This document shows positions 1-7,814 of a DNA stretch of 64,000 bases, piece by piece. Origin of the DNA: Chloroflexota bacterium (GTDB lineage Bacteria > Chloroflexota > Anaerolineae > Anaerolineales > Villigracilaceae). The notes beneath the pieces were generated by a model, which did no database searches, had not been told where the DNA came from, and saw only the letters and a list, made by a program, of their open reading frames with translations. Position numbers and translations under genes: made by a program. The stretch lies in contig JACRBJ010000069.1 in assembly GCA_016234555.1 (NCBI GenBank), positions 1 through 64,000 on the forward strand, in the 5' to 3' direction. Position 1 is the first letter of the stretch. Every line of letters begins with the position of its first letter.

Positions 1-414
1 ATGTCTTTCCCTGAAAGACATCATCGCCGCCCCAACCGTGCCGACCAGGGACAGCAAAGACCCGACGAGTGTTACATAGATTCCGATGTCCGTGGCCGCA
101 AAGAAACCAGCAGGGGGATCCATTTCAAGAATGCTCAGGAAACAGCCAATCACAATCAAGAGGGCGTATACGGCCAGGATTGCCGCTGGAATCGAATAAT
201 CCGCTTTCACCCTGCCTCTCCAAAATATCGCACCAAGAAAAAGGATCAACCCGATACCGCCTGTGAAGAATCCATTATCCTCCCAGCCTATTTCGATGGC
301 TTCGTAGGCAGGTTCCTGAAGACCAAAAAGAACGGGCACGGACATCCACGGAAGTCGCGACCCAAGAATAAGGATTAACCCGCCGATCAAAACAAGCAGT
401 TTTTGGGTTTTCAT
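1..414 (-). CDS. Partial four-helix membrane protein, 3' end outside window
   Basis: The reverse strand is open from an ATG at 414 to the window edge (138 codons, no stop). The start has a good ribosome binding site (GGAGAG about six bases upstream). The product begins MKTQKLLVLIGG and shows about four hydrophobic segments separated by short loops, one of them acidic (EIGWEDNGFF). It looks like a small integral membrane protein of a type common in Chloroflexota, but I do not recognise the family. The plus-strand open frame over the same bases has arginine-rich, non-protein-like composition and is a shadow. Confidence 0.7.
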   Translation of the reverse strand, partial: MKTQKLLVLIGGLILILGSRLPWMSVPVLFGLQEPAYEAIEIGWEDNGFFTGGIGLILFLGAIFWRGRVKADYSIPAAILAVYALLIVIGCFLSILEMDPPAGFFAATDIGIYVTLVGSLLSLVGTVGAAMMSFRERH

Positions 415-480
415 TCGGCTCTCCTTCCACAGACAAATCGCGGCTGTAAAATCATTATACGTCTATTCGATTTGCGGAAC

Positions 481-523
481 AAATAAAACAAAAGGAGCCG
501 TCCCAAACAGGACGACTCCTTTT
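481..523 (-). terminator. Rho-independent terminator of the cytochrome/YeeE operon
   Basis: A 14-bp arm pair (490-503 with 510-523, one mismatch) is followed on the minus strand by GTTTTATTT. It lies just past the stop of the rhodanese-fused YeeE gene and should end the five-gene minus-strand operon. Confidence 0.75.
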
Positions 524-551
524 CACTGATTACTGAAAACTGATCACAGTC
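524..551. repeat. Heptamer repeat, CAGTNNN family
   Basis: On the minus strand the stretch reads as four units of the form CAGTNNN (CAGTGAT, CAGTTTT, CAGTAAT, CAGTGAA). The same words recur at 20994-21049 between two ECF transporter genes. It fills the gap between the stop of the rhodanese fusion and the terminator. Confidence 0.6.
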
Positions 552-1853
552 CTATCCACACCCTCCGCCAGACTTATCCCGCTTGAGTTGCAGGACGATC
601 TTGGCTTCGAATTCGAGTTCCGCGTATTCGATGGGGCTGGGCGAGCAGGACTCGTACTGACTGCCCAAAGCCGCGGGGAAGATGTAAGCCAGTTCGTCGT
701 CGCCCGCATTCGGGTCCGGTTGCAGGGCTTGTTCCTCCGTCCCGAAGAACGCGATCCAGTTGTTGAGTCCGCCTTCGAGGATGTAGGAATTGGTCACGCC
801 GCTGCCGACGAGGAACTTCCAGGCTTTGGTGGCGGTCGCTTCGCCGTTGCCCATCACGATAAAGACCGAGTTGGCGGGCGGTTCGCTCAGCAGGAGCGGG
901 ACGATTTCACCCAGCCGTTCGAACGGCACATTGACCGCGCCCTCGATGTGGTACAGGTTGTACTCCGCTTCGGGACGCACATCCAGATAAATGGGATTCA
1001 TGATCTGGTTGTACTTCGCCTTGAAGGCTTCGGCGGGGGTGATGTGAACCAGCCGCTTTTCAAGCATTTGATCCGCGGTGTAAGTGTAGGTGTTGACGAT
1101 GGGGTCGGCGTTCAACTGTTCGATGGTCTCGGTGCGCGTGAACTTGACCTTGGCGTATTTCTGCTCCACCGTGGGCGAACCGATCAACACCACGGCGACA
1201 GCGGCGGCAAACAGAACGCCTGCGCCGACGATGCGGATTTTCGGTTCCCTGCTCAGGTCTTTCTTGCCGAAGATGCGTTCGAGTTGTTCCGCGCCCCAGA
1301 ACATGAAGAGCGCCATCATCACGACGAGCAAAACCACCACGCCAACGGGGATGCCGAAGACCTGGTCAAGGGTCAGGCGTCCGTAGTAGCCCGCGTTGTT
1401 GTACCAGTTGGTGAAGAGGGGTTCGGTCTCGGCGAAGAGCGCCGCGCCGAAGAATCCGCCGATCATGAAAAGCATCCCGTCAATCTTGCCTGTCGAGGCG
1501 GATGCGAGCGAGGTGGTGGGGCAGAAGCCGCCGACGATGAAGCCGACGCCCATGATGAGTCCGCCGAGGACGCCCGACCAGATGTAGGTGGTGTTGACCC
1601 AGACTTGGCTGAAGTCGAGGATGCCGAGTCCGACAGCGCCAAAGGTCAAGACCATCGCGGTGACGATGGCGGTGAACATGACCTTGAGCACGGTCAACTC
1701 TGTGAAGTAGAACTGGGCGGCGAGTTTGCGTGAGTCACCAAAGCCAGACATTTCAAGTGTAAAGCCGAAGGCAAAACCGATCAGCCCGAAGATGACGTAA
1801 GTCCACGGGTGGGCGGCGCTGACGGCTGTGAGGGTGGGGAGGGGAAAGTTCAT
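552..1853 (-). CDS. YeeE/YedE sulfur transporter fused to a cysteine-less rhodanese domain
   Basis: Residues 15-230 form a polytopic membrane region of the YeeE/YedE type (PF04143; known members import thiosulfate), with the conserved GGFCPTT motif placing a cysteine at 111. Residues 265-370 form a rhodanese-like domain (YLDVRPEAEY, then the HIEGAVNVP region). The active-site loop, normally CxxGxR, reads VMGNGEAT around 333-340 and has no cysteine, so classical sulfurtransferase activity is unlikely. Two cysteines remain beyond the domain, C403 and C432; the latter lies in the C-terminal SGGGCG tail and might take part in sulfur handling (inference). A clear AGGAG precedes the ATG. It is the last gene of the operon, 39 bp after the other YeeE gene, and the pair resembles a split two-half transporter. 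Confidence 0.85.
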   Translation of the reverse strand: MNFPLPTLTAVSAAHPWTYVIFGLIGFAFGFTLEMSGFGDSRKLAAQFYFTELTVLKVMFTAIVTAMVLTFGAVGLGILDFSQVWVNTTYIWSGVLGGLIMGVGFIVGGFCPTTSLASASTGKIDGMLFMIGGFFGAALFAETEPLFTNWYNNAGYYGRLTLDQVFGIPVGVVVLLVVMMALFMFWGAEQLERIFGKKDLSREPKIRIVGAGVLFAAAVAVVLIGSPTVEQKYAKVKFTRTETIEQLNADPIVNTYTYTADQMLEKRLVHITPAEAFKAKYNQIMNPIYLDVRPEAEYNLYHIEGAVNVPFERLGEIVPLLLSEPPANSVFIVMGNGEATATKAWKFLVGSGVTNSYILEGGLNNWIAFFGTEEQALQPDPNAGDDELAYIFPAALGSQYESCSPSPIEYAELEFEAKIVLQLKRDKSGGGCG

Positions 1854-1865
1854 GTGAGTCTCCTA

Positions 1866-1893
1866 AACGTTTAACGTTGAACGTTCAACGTTT
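1866..1893. repeat. Heptamer array AACGTTN x4
   Basis: Four consecutive 7-bp units AACGTTT, AACGTTG, AACGTTC, AACGTTT fill the gap between the two YeeE genes. The last unit touches the stop codon of the upstream gene, and AGGAG of the downstream gene abuts the first unit. AACGTT is itself palindromic. Confidence 0.75.
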
Positions 1894-2438
1894 TAGTTCC
1901 AAAGTTTCCGCACGAAATATGCCATGCCGTACGCGCCGCCGAAGATGGCGAACATGACCAGCCATGAACCAGCGGAGAGCGTGGTGCCGCCCGTCAGCGC
2001 CTGACCCGAGGTGCAGCCGCGAGCCATGCGCGCGCCGTAGAGGAAGAGCACGCCGCCGAGGAAAGCCATCAGCCAGCGAGTACGGTCTGAGATGTTGGGA
2101 CCCTTCGTGGTCTGGAATTTCAAGCGTCCGTTGAACCAGCCCGAGGAAAATCCGCCAAGCAATGCACCGATGAAGACGGGCAGAATCCAATCGTCGAACG
2201 GGTTTTTATCTCCGCCAGCCATTTTCAATAAATAGGAATTGTTATCCACATGGGAGGGGGAGATGGCGTCCATGATTGCGGCGTCGATGCGGGCGGTGGC
2301 TCCCGATGAGCCGAGTCCGTTGCCCGTGAAGAGCAGCGCCAGGAAGAGAATGATTCCCAGCACGATCCCGCCGAAGTACGGATGCACGTAGGGCTTCTCG
2401 GGTCGCTTGAAGATCGATTTTTTAGTTTGAGCTGTCAT
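1893..2438 (-). CDS. YeeE/YedE family membrane protein
   Basis: This 181-residue membrane protein has an N-terminal segment at about 22-40, a polar loop, and further helices at about 85-100, 122-138 and 150-175. The motif GARMARGCTSGQALTGG with cysteine 142 is the signature of the YeeE/YedE family, in which conserved cysteines relay thiosulfate through the pore. It is about half the length of the fused family members, and together with the neighbouring rhodanese-fused half it probably forms one transporter. AGGAG lies a few bases before the ATG. It sits inside the multiheme cytochrome operon, which suggests import or export of a sulfur compound handled by those cytochromes. Confidence 0.85.
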   Translation of the reverse strand: MTAQTKKSIFKRPEKPYVHPYFGGIVLGIILFLALLFTGNGLGSSGATARIDAAIMDAISPSHVDNNSYLLKMAGGDKNPFDDWILPVFIGALLGGFSSGWFNGRLKFQTTKGPNISDRTRWLMAFLGGVLFLYGARMARGCTSGQALTGGTTLSAGSWLVMFAIFGGAYGMAYFVRKLWN

Positions 2439-2475
2439 TTGATGCTCCTTATATAAAGTACACAGGTAAACAGGG

Positions 2476-2503
2476 CAACGTTGAATGTTTAACGTTCAAC
2501 GTT
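2476..2503. repeat. Heptamer array NAACGTT x4, overlapping a CDS end
   Basis: Units CAACGTT, GAATGTT, TAACGTT, CAACGTT. The array extends over the last codons of the adjacent cytochrome gene: its C-terminal NVER and TAA stop are written by the repeat. Same family as 1866-1893. Confidence 0.7.
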
Positions 2504-5185
2504 GTGCTCTTCGTGTTCTTCCACTTCCTCATACCCTGTCACCATCCCGCGAATGGACTCGAGCGGGGTCGCGCCGGTGGTGGTCATGTAGACGTGGACG
2601 AGGATGAAGGTGCCGAAGAGCCAGGCGACGAGCGAGTGGAAGGGAGCCAGGAATGGAAGCCCGCCCGCAATGTTCGGCCATTTTTGCACTGCCCACATCA
2701 ACGCGCCCGTGATAATTTGAAGCGGCAGTAACACATTCAGGATCATGAAGTAAGTCAATTTCTGGATCGGGTTCATACGGCTGTCGGGCCGCTTCTCGAA
2801 GGGATGCGGTTCGCGCTTAAAGATGCCAGAGATGTAGTACTTTGCTTGTACGATGGCATCATCAAAGAAGCCATACGGATGCGGGATGAACTGGCGAAGT
2901 TGGTCGGTGACAAGGTGGTAGAAGATCGAGAGTGCGGCGTTGATAACGAGGATGACCGCGACAACATTGTGGACGGTCACCATGCCGGGGAAGGAGAACG
3001 CGCCGAAGATGTCGGGTCGGTGGATGATCAAGCCGGTTAGCAGCAGGATGACGATGGACGCGGTCTGGAGCCAGTGCCAGAAGCGGCGGTACGACTCGTA
3101 CATGTAAACGCGCTTGGTTTGCGTGTGTCCCTTCGGCTGTTTGCGCGCCGCAAGATAGCGCAGGGTTCCATGTCCCAACACGCCGAGTAGCGAGCCGACG
3201 AAGGCGAGGGCACCGAACCAGTCGATCCAACTCACACGGCTGGATCCGAAGACGTAAATCTTGTCGTTGGCAGGGACGGGCTGGTAGTACAACGCGCCGT
3301 CTTCACCGGTCACCAGTTTGCCCGTGCCGTTGACATTGTTCGCGGCGTCGAAGACGGGGGTAACGGGAGCATGGTCAGCCAGTTTGATGGGCTGGGTCAT
3401 ACGCGACTCTTCGTTATGGCAGGCTTTGCAGTCGTTGAGCGCGTTCTCGCCCTTAACCACGTTGTGGTTGATGCTGTACGGCTGAACCAGACCTTCAATG
3501 CGCGGGTTGCTCAACCCAAGCGCCGAAAGTTTGCCTTTAATCAAATCTTCCTTGGCGGGCGAATCAATCACCAGTTCGGCGCTGCTGACCTTGCCGTCTT
3601 TGTCCGCATCGAAGGCGGAGATGATGTCGGCGGCGTAGGCTTCGCCGTCGAGGTAGGCGGCTTCGAGGTCAACGAGGCGGACGGGGCGTTTGTTGCCGTT
3701 GGCGTCGTCGTAAACCCAATAGAAGGAGGTAATCAAATTATATGGAGCGAGCAGGGTTTCGCCGTCCACGTTGGTGCGGTTGAGCAGGACGGGTTGATAG
3801 CCAGTGACTAGTGAAGTGACCTGGTTGGGAGTCCCTTCCACGCCGCGGCAAGCGGTGGACGCTCCGCCTTTGGGTGTGACCACTGTCCAGTCATAGGTCT
3901 GGATGGCGGGAGCGTACATCTGCGGGACGTGACAAGTTTCGCAGGCGAGGACTTCCATGTGGGTGTCGATGTAAGGCAGCCAGTCTGCATGGCTCTTGCT
4001 GGCGTCGTGGCAGTTTTCACAGCGGCGCATGGTGGCTTTGTTATCCGCGTCCACGTTGAATTGGGCGCTTTCGCCGCGAGCAAAGTTATGGTCGGGGCGT
4101 TGCAGGTATTCGCCGATTTCCAGAGAGCGCGGGTCGTAAACGATGTGATCGGGGTTGCTCTGCTGGATTTCGCTCAGGTGCGAGGGATTGTTCAACGCAT
4201 AATGGCAGTCGGTGCATTGCAACTGGCGCTGGGCGTGGATGTCCCACGCGTAGTCAAGTTCGCTCTTGTTGGCGAGGTTGACTCCAGATTGGTCAATGCG
4301 CTGTCCGCTGACGACCTGACCTGTGGTGGCGGTCTGCGGGTAATCTAGGTCACACTGATTGATGGTGATGGGTTCGCCCGCGCTGGGGTGAACTTCACCG
4401 TGACAGGTGGCGCAGTTGGCATTGGTCGGGTCTTGGATGGCGAGCATTTCGCTCTTGACTTCGCCATTCTCATTGAAGGCTTCGGTGTTCCATGCCCAAC
4501 CATCGTCAAATATTTGGACGACGTTCAATCCAATCAGAGTGGCGGTGCTGACTTCCCCAAAGTAACCCGCTTTGATCCACTCTTCGCGGGCGGCGGTGTC
4601 GGGCGCTTCGAGGTGGCAGAGAAAGCAGTTCATTTCCATCGTGCCTGATTTGTCCCAATCCCAAACGGTGACGTTGCCATCTTTATCAAGAATAGCGGTT
4701 TCGGGATTTTCGACATCATCCTTGAGATTGTCGAGCGCCGCGCCATCGCGCGAGGTGGTGGCGGGTCCGCCGCCGACGACTCGACTGCCGTTGAGTATCA
4801 ACCACTCGGCGGTGGAGAGGTCGAGACGTTCGTCGCCGTTCTGCGAGAGATAACGATAGGTCAACGGGTCCCATTGGCCGAAGAGTCCGCTGCTGGCGTT
4901 GAGGTCTTTGCCTTCCTTGTATTCGCTTAAACCGAGGTCGGAGTGAAAGGCGTGGCTTTGGATGAAGTTCGTGTCGTGGCACTGTCCGCAGGTCTGCATG
5001 GTCGAGACCGCGCTGTGTTTTTCGAGCACGTTCACGCCGTCCGTGTTGAGCAGGGCAAAGTTCGGGTGCAGGTCAGATGCCTGTTGGGCAGGAGCAGGCT
5101 CGGGCGAGGCGAAAACGGTTCCAATCCCAATGGCAAGGGCGAGGGTGAGAAGTCCAGCAATGGTGAAAAGTGTATATCGTTTCAT
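2489..5185 (-). CDS. Heptaheme cytochrome c fused to a cytochrome b561-type membrane domain
   Basis: An 898-residue protein with a signal peptide (MKRYTLFTIAGLL, with an AlaSer near 27) and seven CxxCH motifs at about 66, 187, 258, 324, 389, 415 and 586. A transmembrane segment near 650-672 follows, then a four-helix diheme cytochrome b561-like region from about 700 to 880 (RRFWHWLQ, IIHRPDIFG, HNVVAVILV, FHSLVAW, FILVHVYMT) supplying histidine ligands. Residues 526-537 (DADKDGKVSSAE) match an EF-hand calcium loop in the periplasmic part. The layout predicts quinol oxidation in the membrane with electrons passed through the c-hemes to the octaheme protein encoded 3 bp upstream. The exact domain fusion is not one I can name. 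The last residues are repeat-encoded. Confidence 0.85.
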   Translation of the reverse strand: MKRYTLFTIAGLLTLALAIGIGTVFASPEPAPAQQASDLHPNFALLNTDGVNVLEKHSAVSTMQTCGQCHDTNFIQSHAFHSDLGLSEYKEGKDLNASSGLFGQWDPLTYRYLSQNGDERLDLSTAEWLILNGSRVVGGGPATTSRDGAALDNLKDDVENPETAILDKDGNVTVWDWDKSGTMEMNCFLCHLEAPDTAAREEWIKAGYFGEVSTATLIGLNVVQIFDDGWAWNTEAFNENGEVKSEMLAIQDPTNANCATCHGEVHPSAGEPITINQCDLDYPQTATTGQVVSGQRIDQSGVNLANKSELDYAWDIHAQRQLQCTDCHYALNNPSHLSEIQQSNPDHIVYDPRSLEIGEYLQRPDHNFARGESAQFNVDADNKATMRRCENCHDASKSHADWLPYIDTHMEVLACETCHVPQMYAPAIQTYDWTVVTPKGGASTACRGVEGTPNQVTSLVTGYQPVLLNRTNVDGETLLAPYNLITSFYWVYDDANGNKRPVRLVDLEAAYLDGEAYAADIISAFDADKDGKVSSAELVIDSPAKEDLIKGKLSALGLSNPRIEGLVQPYSINHNVVKGENALNDCKACHNEESRMTQPIKLADHAPVTPVFDAANNVNGTGKLVTGEDGALYYQPVPANDKIYVFGSSRVSWIDWFGALAFVGSLLGVLGHGTLRYLAARKQPKGHTQTKRVYMYESYRRFWHWLQTASIVILLLTGLIIHRPDIFGAFSFPGMVTVHNVVAVILVINAALSIFYHLVTDQLRQFIPHPYGFFDDAIVQAKYYISGIFKREPHPFEKRPDSRMNPIQKLTYFMILNVLLPLQIITGALMWAVQKWPNIAGGLPFLAPFHSLVAWLFGTFILVHVYMTTTGATPLESIRGMVTGYEEVEEHEEHNVER

Positions 5186-5188
5186 GAT

Positions 5189-6628
5189 TTATTTTCTCCC
5201 GCCCCACTCAATCGGGTCGCCAGGATAGCCGAGGGCTTCCCAGTCCATGCGACCATCTTCGCCGTGACAGGAGTCGCATTGCAGGGCTTCTTCGGCGGGC
5301 TGAACCATGTGGGTCGAGGGCCAGTACATGTAGGTTTCAGTGAAATCATATTCACCACTGTAGGGTAAGCCCATGCGTTCTTCGGCAAGCTTGAAGGCGC
5401 TGTCCCAGTCGAAGGTTGTCCAGTAGCCGTTTTCACCAGATGTGATGGGTGCAAGCAGGTAGTTGTTCTTCACGTCGTAGGGTTGCTTGGCGATGTGCAG
5501 TTTGAATGGGAAAATTTTTGCGGTCTTGTCGCCGATGTTGCCCGCGGGCTTGTTGATGTAGGTAATGCCATTCTCATCGAGCGGGTCGCCCATGATATAG
5601 CGATATTCATTGTTCCCGTTGAACCAGAGATAGGTCGGGGCGAAGTTCTTGTCGTACATGAAATCGCCCTTGATCTTGAGATAGGTGAAGTGGTCGTCTT
5701 CACGCCCTTCCTGTCCTGAAGTGGACCAGTCCCATGTGAGCTTGGTGGGGTCTTCGATGGCGATCGTGGGGACATGGCAGGTCTGGCAGGCGACAGCCGA
5801 AAGGTGGGTGTTGATGCGTTCGTCCTCATGCTGCTGGTTCACGTGGCACTGTTCACAGGTGACCTGTTCCTGCGGGTCGATGGTGTAATTGTCCGAGAGC
5901 ATGCGCCCGAGGATTTGGTGATCTGTTGTCCAGTGGCAGTCCACGCATTGCATGTCGTTCTCGCCGCCCATGTGGACGTCGAGACTTTCATCGGGGAAGT
6001 AGAGGCTTTCGTCGAGGTCGCCGTGTTTGACGCCGTTACCGCCGCCGCCGTCAAAGTGGCATTTGCCGCAATTGTCACGCGTGGGCATGCGGACGGATTT
6101 TGCGGCTGTCAGCAGGTTTACACCGTCGGCAGGGTTGCCATATTTGCCTTTGGCGTAGATTCCCACATCGGCATGGCAGGCGAGACAGTCCACGTTTTCA
6201 GATTTCGAGTAATCGTAGGCTTCGTACTCCTCCCAGCCATACCCTGCATGGCAGGTCATGCAGGATTTCTGGTTGCCCTGCGCGCTGATGCAGAAGTTGT
6301 TGATCTGATTGGCTTTGCCGATGGTGACGGGTTCGTCTCGCCAGGGCACGTCGAAGGGTTTGGATTCCCAGGTCCAGTGGGTGGTGGTCATGAATTCTGT
6401 TGCCGCGTCTTTATGACATTCGAGACAGGCACGGGTCACGTCCTGCCCCGTTTTGAACTCGCCTTTGACAATATCCTTGTGGTCCACGTGCGCGGGCTTT
6501 TCGGGGATATGTGCCGCAGGGTCGTTCTTCGATTGGGCACGGGGGAGGAAATAAAGGACGGGGACGAGGATCAGCAAAAGGATGCCGACCAGCCCAATCG
6601 TCCAGAGCGGAAAGCGTTTCTTCGTCAT
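5189..6628 (-). CDS. Octaheme c-type cytochrome, tetrathionate reductase (OTR) family
   Basis: A 479-residue protein with an uncleaved N-terminal anchor (about 8-28) and eight CxxCH heme sites, with cysteines starting at 68, 123, 148, 187, 228, 258, 281 and 451. The spacing, with seven hemes in the first 290 residues, a long heme-poor stretch and the eighth near the C-terminus, fits the octaheme family typified by Shewanella OTR, which reduces tetrathionate and, in vitro, nitrite and hydroxylamine. The physiological substrate here is inferred from the adjacent YeeE/rhodanese genes. The ATG overlaps the regulator gene by four bases (ATGA), so the two are translationally coupled. Confidence 0.85.
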   Translation of the reverse strand: MTKKRFPLWTIGLVGILLLILVPVLYFLPRAQSKNDPAAHIPEKPAHVDHKDIVKGEFKTGQDVTRACLECHKDAATEFMTTTHWTWESKPFDVPWRDEPVTIGKANQINNFCISAQGNQKSCMTCHAGYGWEEYEAYDYSKSENVDCLACHADVGIYAKGKYGNPADGVNLLTAAKSVRMPTRDNCGKCHFDGGGGNGVKHGDLDESLYFPDESLDVHMGGENDMQCVDCHWTTDHQILGRMLSDNYTIDPQEQVTCEQCHVNQQHEDERINTHLSAVACQTCHVPTIAIEDPTKLTWDWSTSGQEGREDDHFTYLKIKGDFMYDKNFAPTYLWFNGNNEYRYIMGDPLDENGITYINKPAGNIGDKTAKIFPFKLHIAKQPYDVKNNYLLAPITSGENGYWTTFDWDSAFKLAEERMGLPYSGEYDFTETYMYWPSTHMVQPAEEALQCDSCHGEDGRMDWEALGYPGDPIEWGGRK

Positions 6629-6972
6629 ACATTCTCCTGTGAGATTTCGTTAATCAGGTTCGCTTGATAGGTAAGCCGTTCGCGCATGACGCTTCGCAAA
6701 AGGTCGAGCGCCTGGATTAACCGTGGGTCTGAAAGGCTGTAAGTGATCACCGTGCCATTGCGGACGGTTTGTACAAGTCCGCGCTCGCGCAAGACCTTGA
6801 GATGTCGCGACATGGTGGGCTGGCTCAACCCGAGTTCATTGGTCAACTCCGTGACGTTGAGCGGCTTCTCGTTGAGGGCATAGAGAATCAACAGACGGTT
6901 TGGGTCTGAAAGCGCCGCGCAAAAGTTCGCTTCGAGTTGGGTGATTTCCTGGTGGAGGGTGGGTGTGATCAT
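6625..6972 (-). CDS. ArsR/SmtB family transcriptional regulator
   Basis: A 115-residue winged-helix repressor: an N-terminal helix (QLEANFCAAL), the DPNRLLILYAL segment, a recognition helix LSQPTMSRHLKVL at about 49-61, and a wing GLVQTVRNGTVITYSL. No metal-binding CxC is present in the recognition region; the only cysteine is C18. A classical metal sensor is therefore unlikely, and thiol or redox sensing would need a second cysteine. It is the first gene of the cytochrome/YeeE operon and probably represses it; three palindromes lie in the upstream gap. It is transcribed divergently from the TetR gene. Confidence 0.9.
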   Translation of the reverse strand: MITPTLHQEITQLEANFCAALSDPNRLLILYALNEKPLNVTELTNELGLSQPTMSRHLKVLRERGLVQTVRNGTVITYSLSDPRLIQALDLLRSVMRERLTYQANLINEISQENV

Positions 6973-6984
6973 TTTGTTTTACCT

Positions 6985-7004
6985 ATATTCGCATAAACGC
7001 ATAT
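6985..7004. promoter_or_regulatory. Candidate ArsR operator
   Basis: An imperfect 20-bp palindrome, ATATTCGCATAAACGCATAT, lies 12 bp upstream of the ArsR start. ATATTCG/CGCATAT half-sites are typical in spacing for ArsR/SmtB proteins. Autoregulation is inferred. Confidence 0.45.
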
Positions 7005-7013
7005 TTACATTCA

Positions 7014-7031
7014 CATCATAATATTGTGATG
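7014..7031. promoter_or_regulatory. 18-bp palindrome in the ArsR/TetR divergent gap
   Basis: CATCATAATATTGTGATG is symmetrical except for one pair. It lies upstream of the ArsR candidate operator and could be a second regulator site for the cytochrome operon. Confidence 0.4.
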
Positions 7032-7056
7032 GTTTGTACAATAGTGTTAGGTGTCA

Positions 7057-7075
7057 CATTAATTTGTGATTAATG
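7057..7075. promoter_or_regulatory. Third palindrome in the divergent gap
   Basis: CATTAAT and ATTAATG flank a 5-base spacer (TTGTG). The TTGTG core recurs in the 7014-7031 palindrome, so a shared regulator is possible. Confidence 0.35.
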
Positions 7076-7115
7076 TAATTTTAAGTGGAGACTGAACACA
7101 ATACGGGCGATGATC

Positions 7116-7144
7116 TTGACTGTCGTGGCTTCCAGTAGTAAACT
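7116..7144 (+). promoter_or_regulatory. Sigma70-like promoter of the TetR/beta-oxidation operon
   Basis: TTGACT (7116-7121), a 17-bp spacer and TAAACT (7139-7144). The predicted start point falls at about 7151, directly at the palindromic operator. Confidence 0.55.
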
Positions 7145-7151
7145 ATCCCTA

Positions 7152-7167
7152 CCTACCGTTCGGTAGG
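7152..7167. promoter_or_regulatory. TetR-type operator
   Basis: A perfect inverted repeat CCTACCG-TT-CGGTAGG between the predicted transcription start and the ribosome binding site. The ACCG/CGGT core is common in TetR-family operators of fatty-acid genes. Its position would block transcription and allow autorepression. Confidence 0.7.
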
Positions 7168-7179
7168 GAAGGAGAGCTG

Positions 7180-7740
7180 ATGACACGAGACGACATTCTC
7201 GATGCCGCCGCACAGGTATTTCGCCGGAAGGGGTTCCATGGCGCTTCAATGTCTGCGATTGCGGACACGGTAAATTTGCAGAAGGCAAGCCTCTACCACC
7301 ACGTCAATTCCAAGCAGGAGATTTTGCTGGAACTCCTTGACCGTGCCCTCGGCTTGTTGACCGAGCACATCGCCGCCATCACCTCCCAACCCGTCCCCGC
7401 TGACCAAAAATTGAGACAAATGATCCGCGCCTATTTATCCGCGCTGGCTGACAATGCCGACCTGACCTCGGTGCTTTTATTTGAGCATCGTTCGCTGGAT
7501 AAGAAATCGCACGTCCGCCACGTTCCGCAGCGCGACAAGTTCGAGAAACTCTGGCGCGATACGATTGACGAAGGTGTGGCGGCGGGAGTATTTGCCTGCT
7601 CCGACTCAGGCATGGCTGTCCGTGCGTTGATGGGGGTGATGAACTGGACCCTGACCTGGTACCGACCCGAAGGAGAAAAAACCATCGAAAAAATCGCAGA
7701 TGAATATGCCGATTTGTTGTTTCATGGATTGCTAAAGTAA
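7180..7740 (+). CDS. TetR/AcrR family transcriptional regulator
   Basis: A 186-residue regulator with an N-terminal TetR helix-turn-helix (residues 1-45: ILDAAAQVFRRKGFHGASMSAIADTVNLQKASLYHHV) and a helical ligand domain. GGAGAG precedes the ATG. It heads a plus-strand set of beta-oxidation genes and has a perfect palindrome at its own promoter, so it is probably a fatty-acid-responsive repressor in the style of FadR of Bacillus (inference; acyl-CoA binding cannot be read from the sequence). Confidence 0.9.
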   Translation: MTRDDILDAAAQVFRRKGFHGASMSAIADTVNLQKASLYHHVNSKQEILLELLDRALGLLTEHIAAITSQPVPADQKLRQMIRAYLSALADNADLTSVLLFEHRSLDKKSHVRHVPQRDKFEKLWRDTIDEGVAAGVFACSDSGMAVRALMGVMNWTLTWYRPEGEKTIEKIADEYADLLFHGLLK

Positions 7741-7745
7741 ACCCG

Positions 7746-7797
7746 ACCGTGGACGGCAGACCGATGACCACCGTCCACGGTCTACCGTCCATTGTCC
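7746..7797. repeat. Heptamer repeat, ACCGTGG/CCACGGT family
   Basis: An 11-bp arm at 7746-7756 is repeated inverted at 7771-7781, and the surrounding bases keep a 7-bp rhythm (ACCGTGG, ACGGCAG, ACCGATG). It fills the gap between the TetR gene and the first acyl-CoA dehydrogenase. Confidence 0.6.
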
Positions 7798-7814
7798 AAA
7801 AAGGAGAGAAACAC

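Noticed and set aside
1..378. Plus-strand gene at the window start
   Set aside because: The minus strand encodes a membrane protein with a proper ribosome binding site over the same bases.
588..1733. 381-codon plus-strand open frame
   Set aside because: It lies antisense to the YeeE-rhodanese gene, has Gly/Asp/Glu/His-biased composition without any motif, and is a codon-bias shadow.
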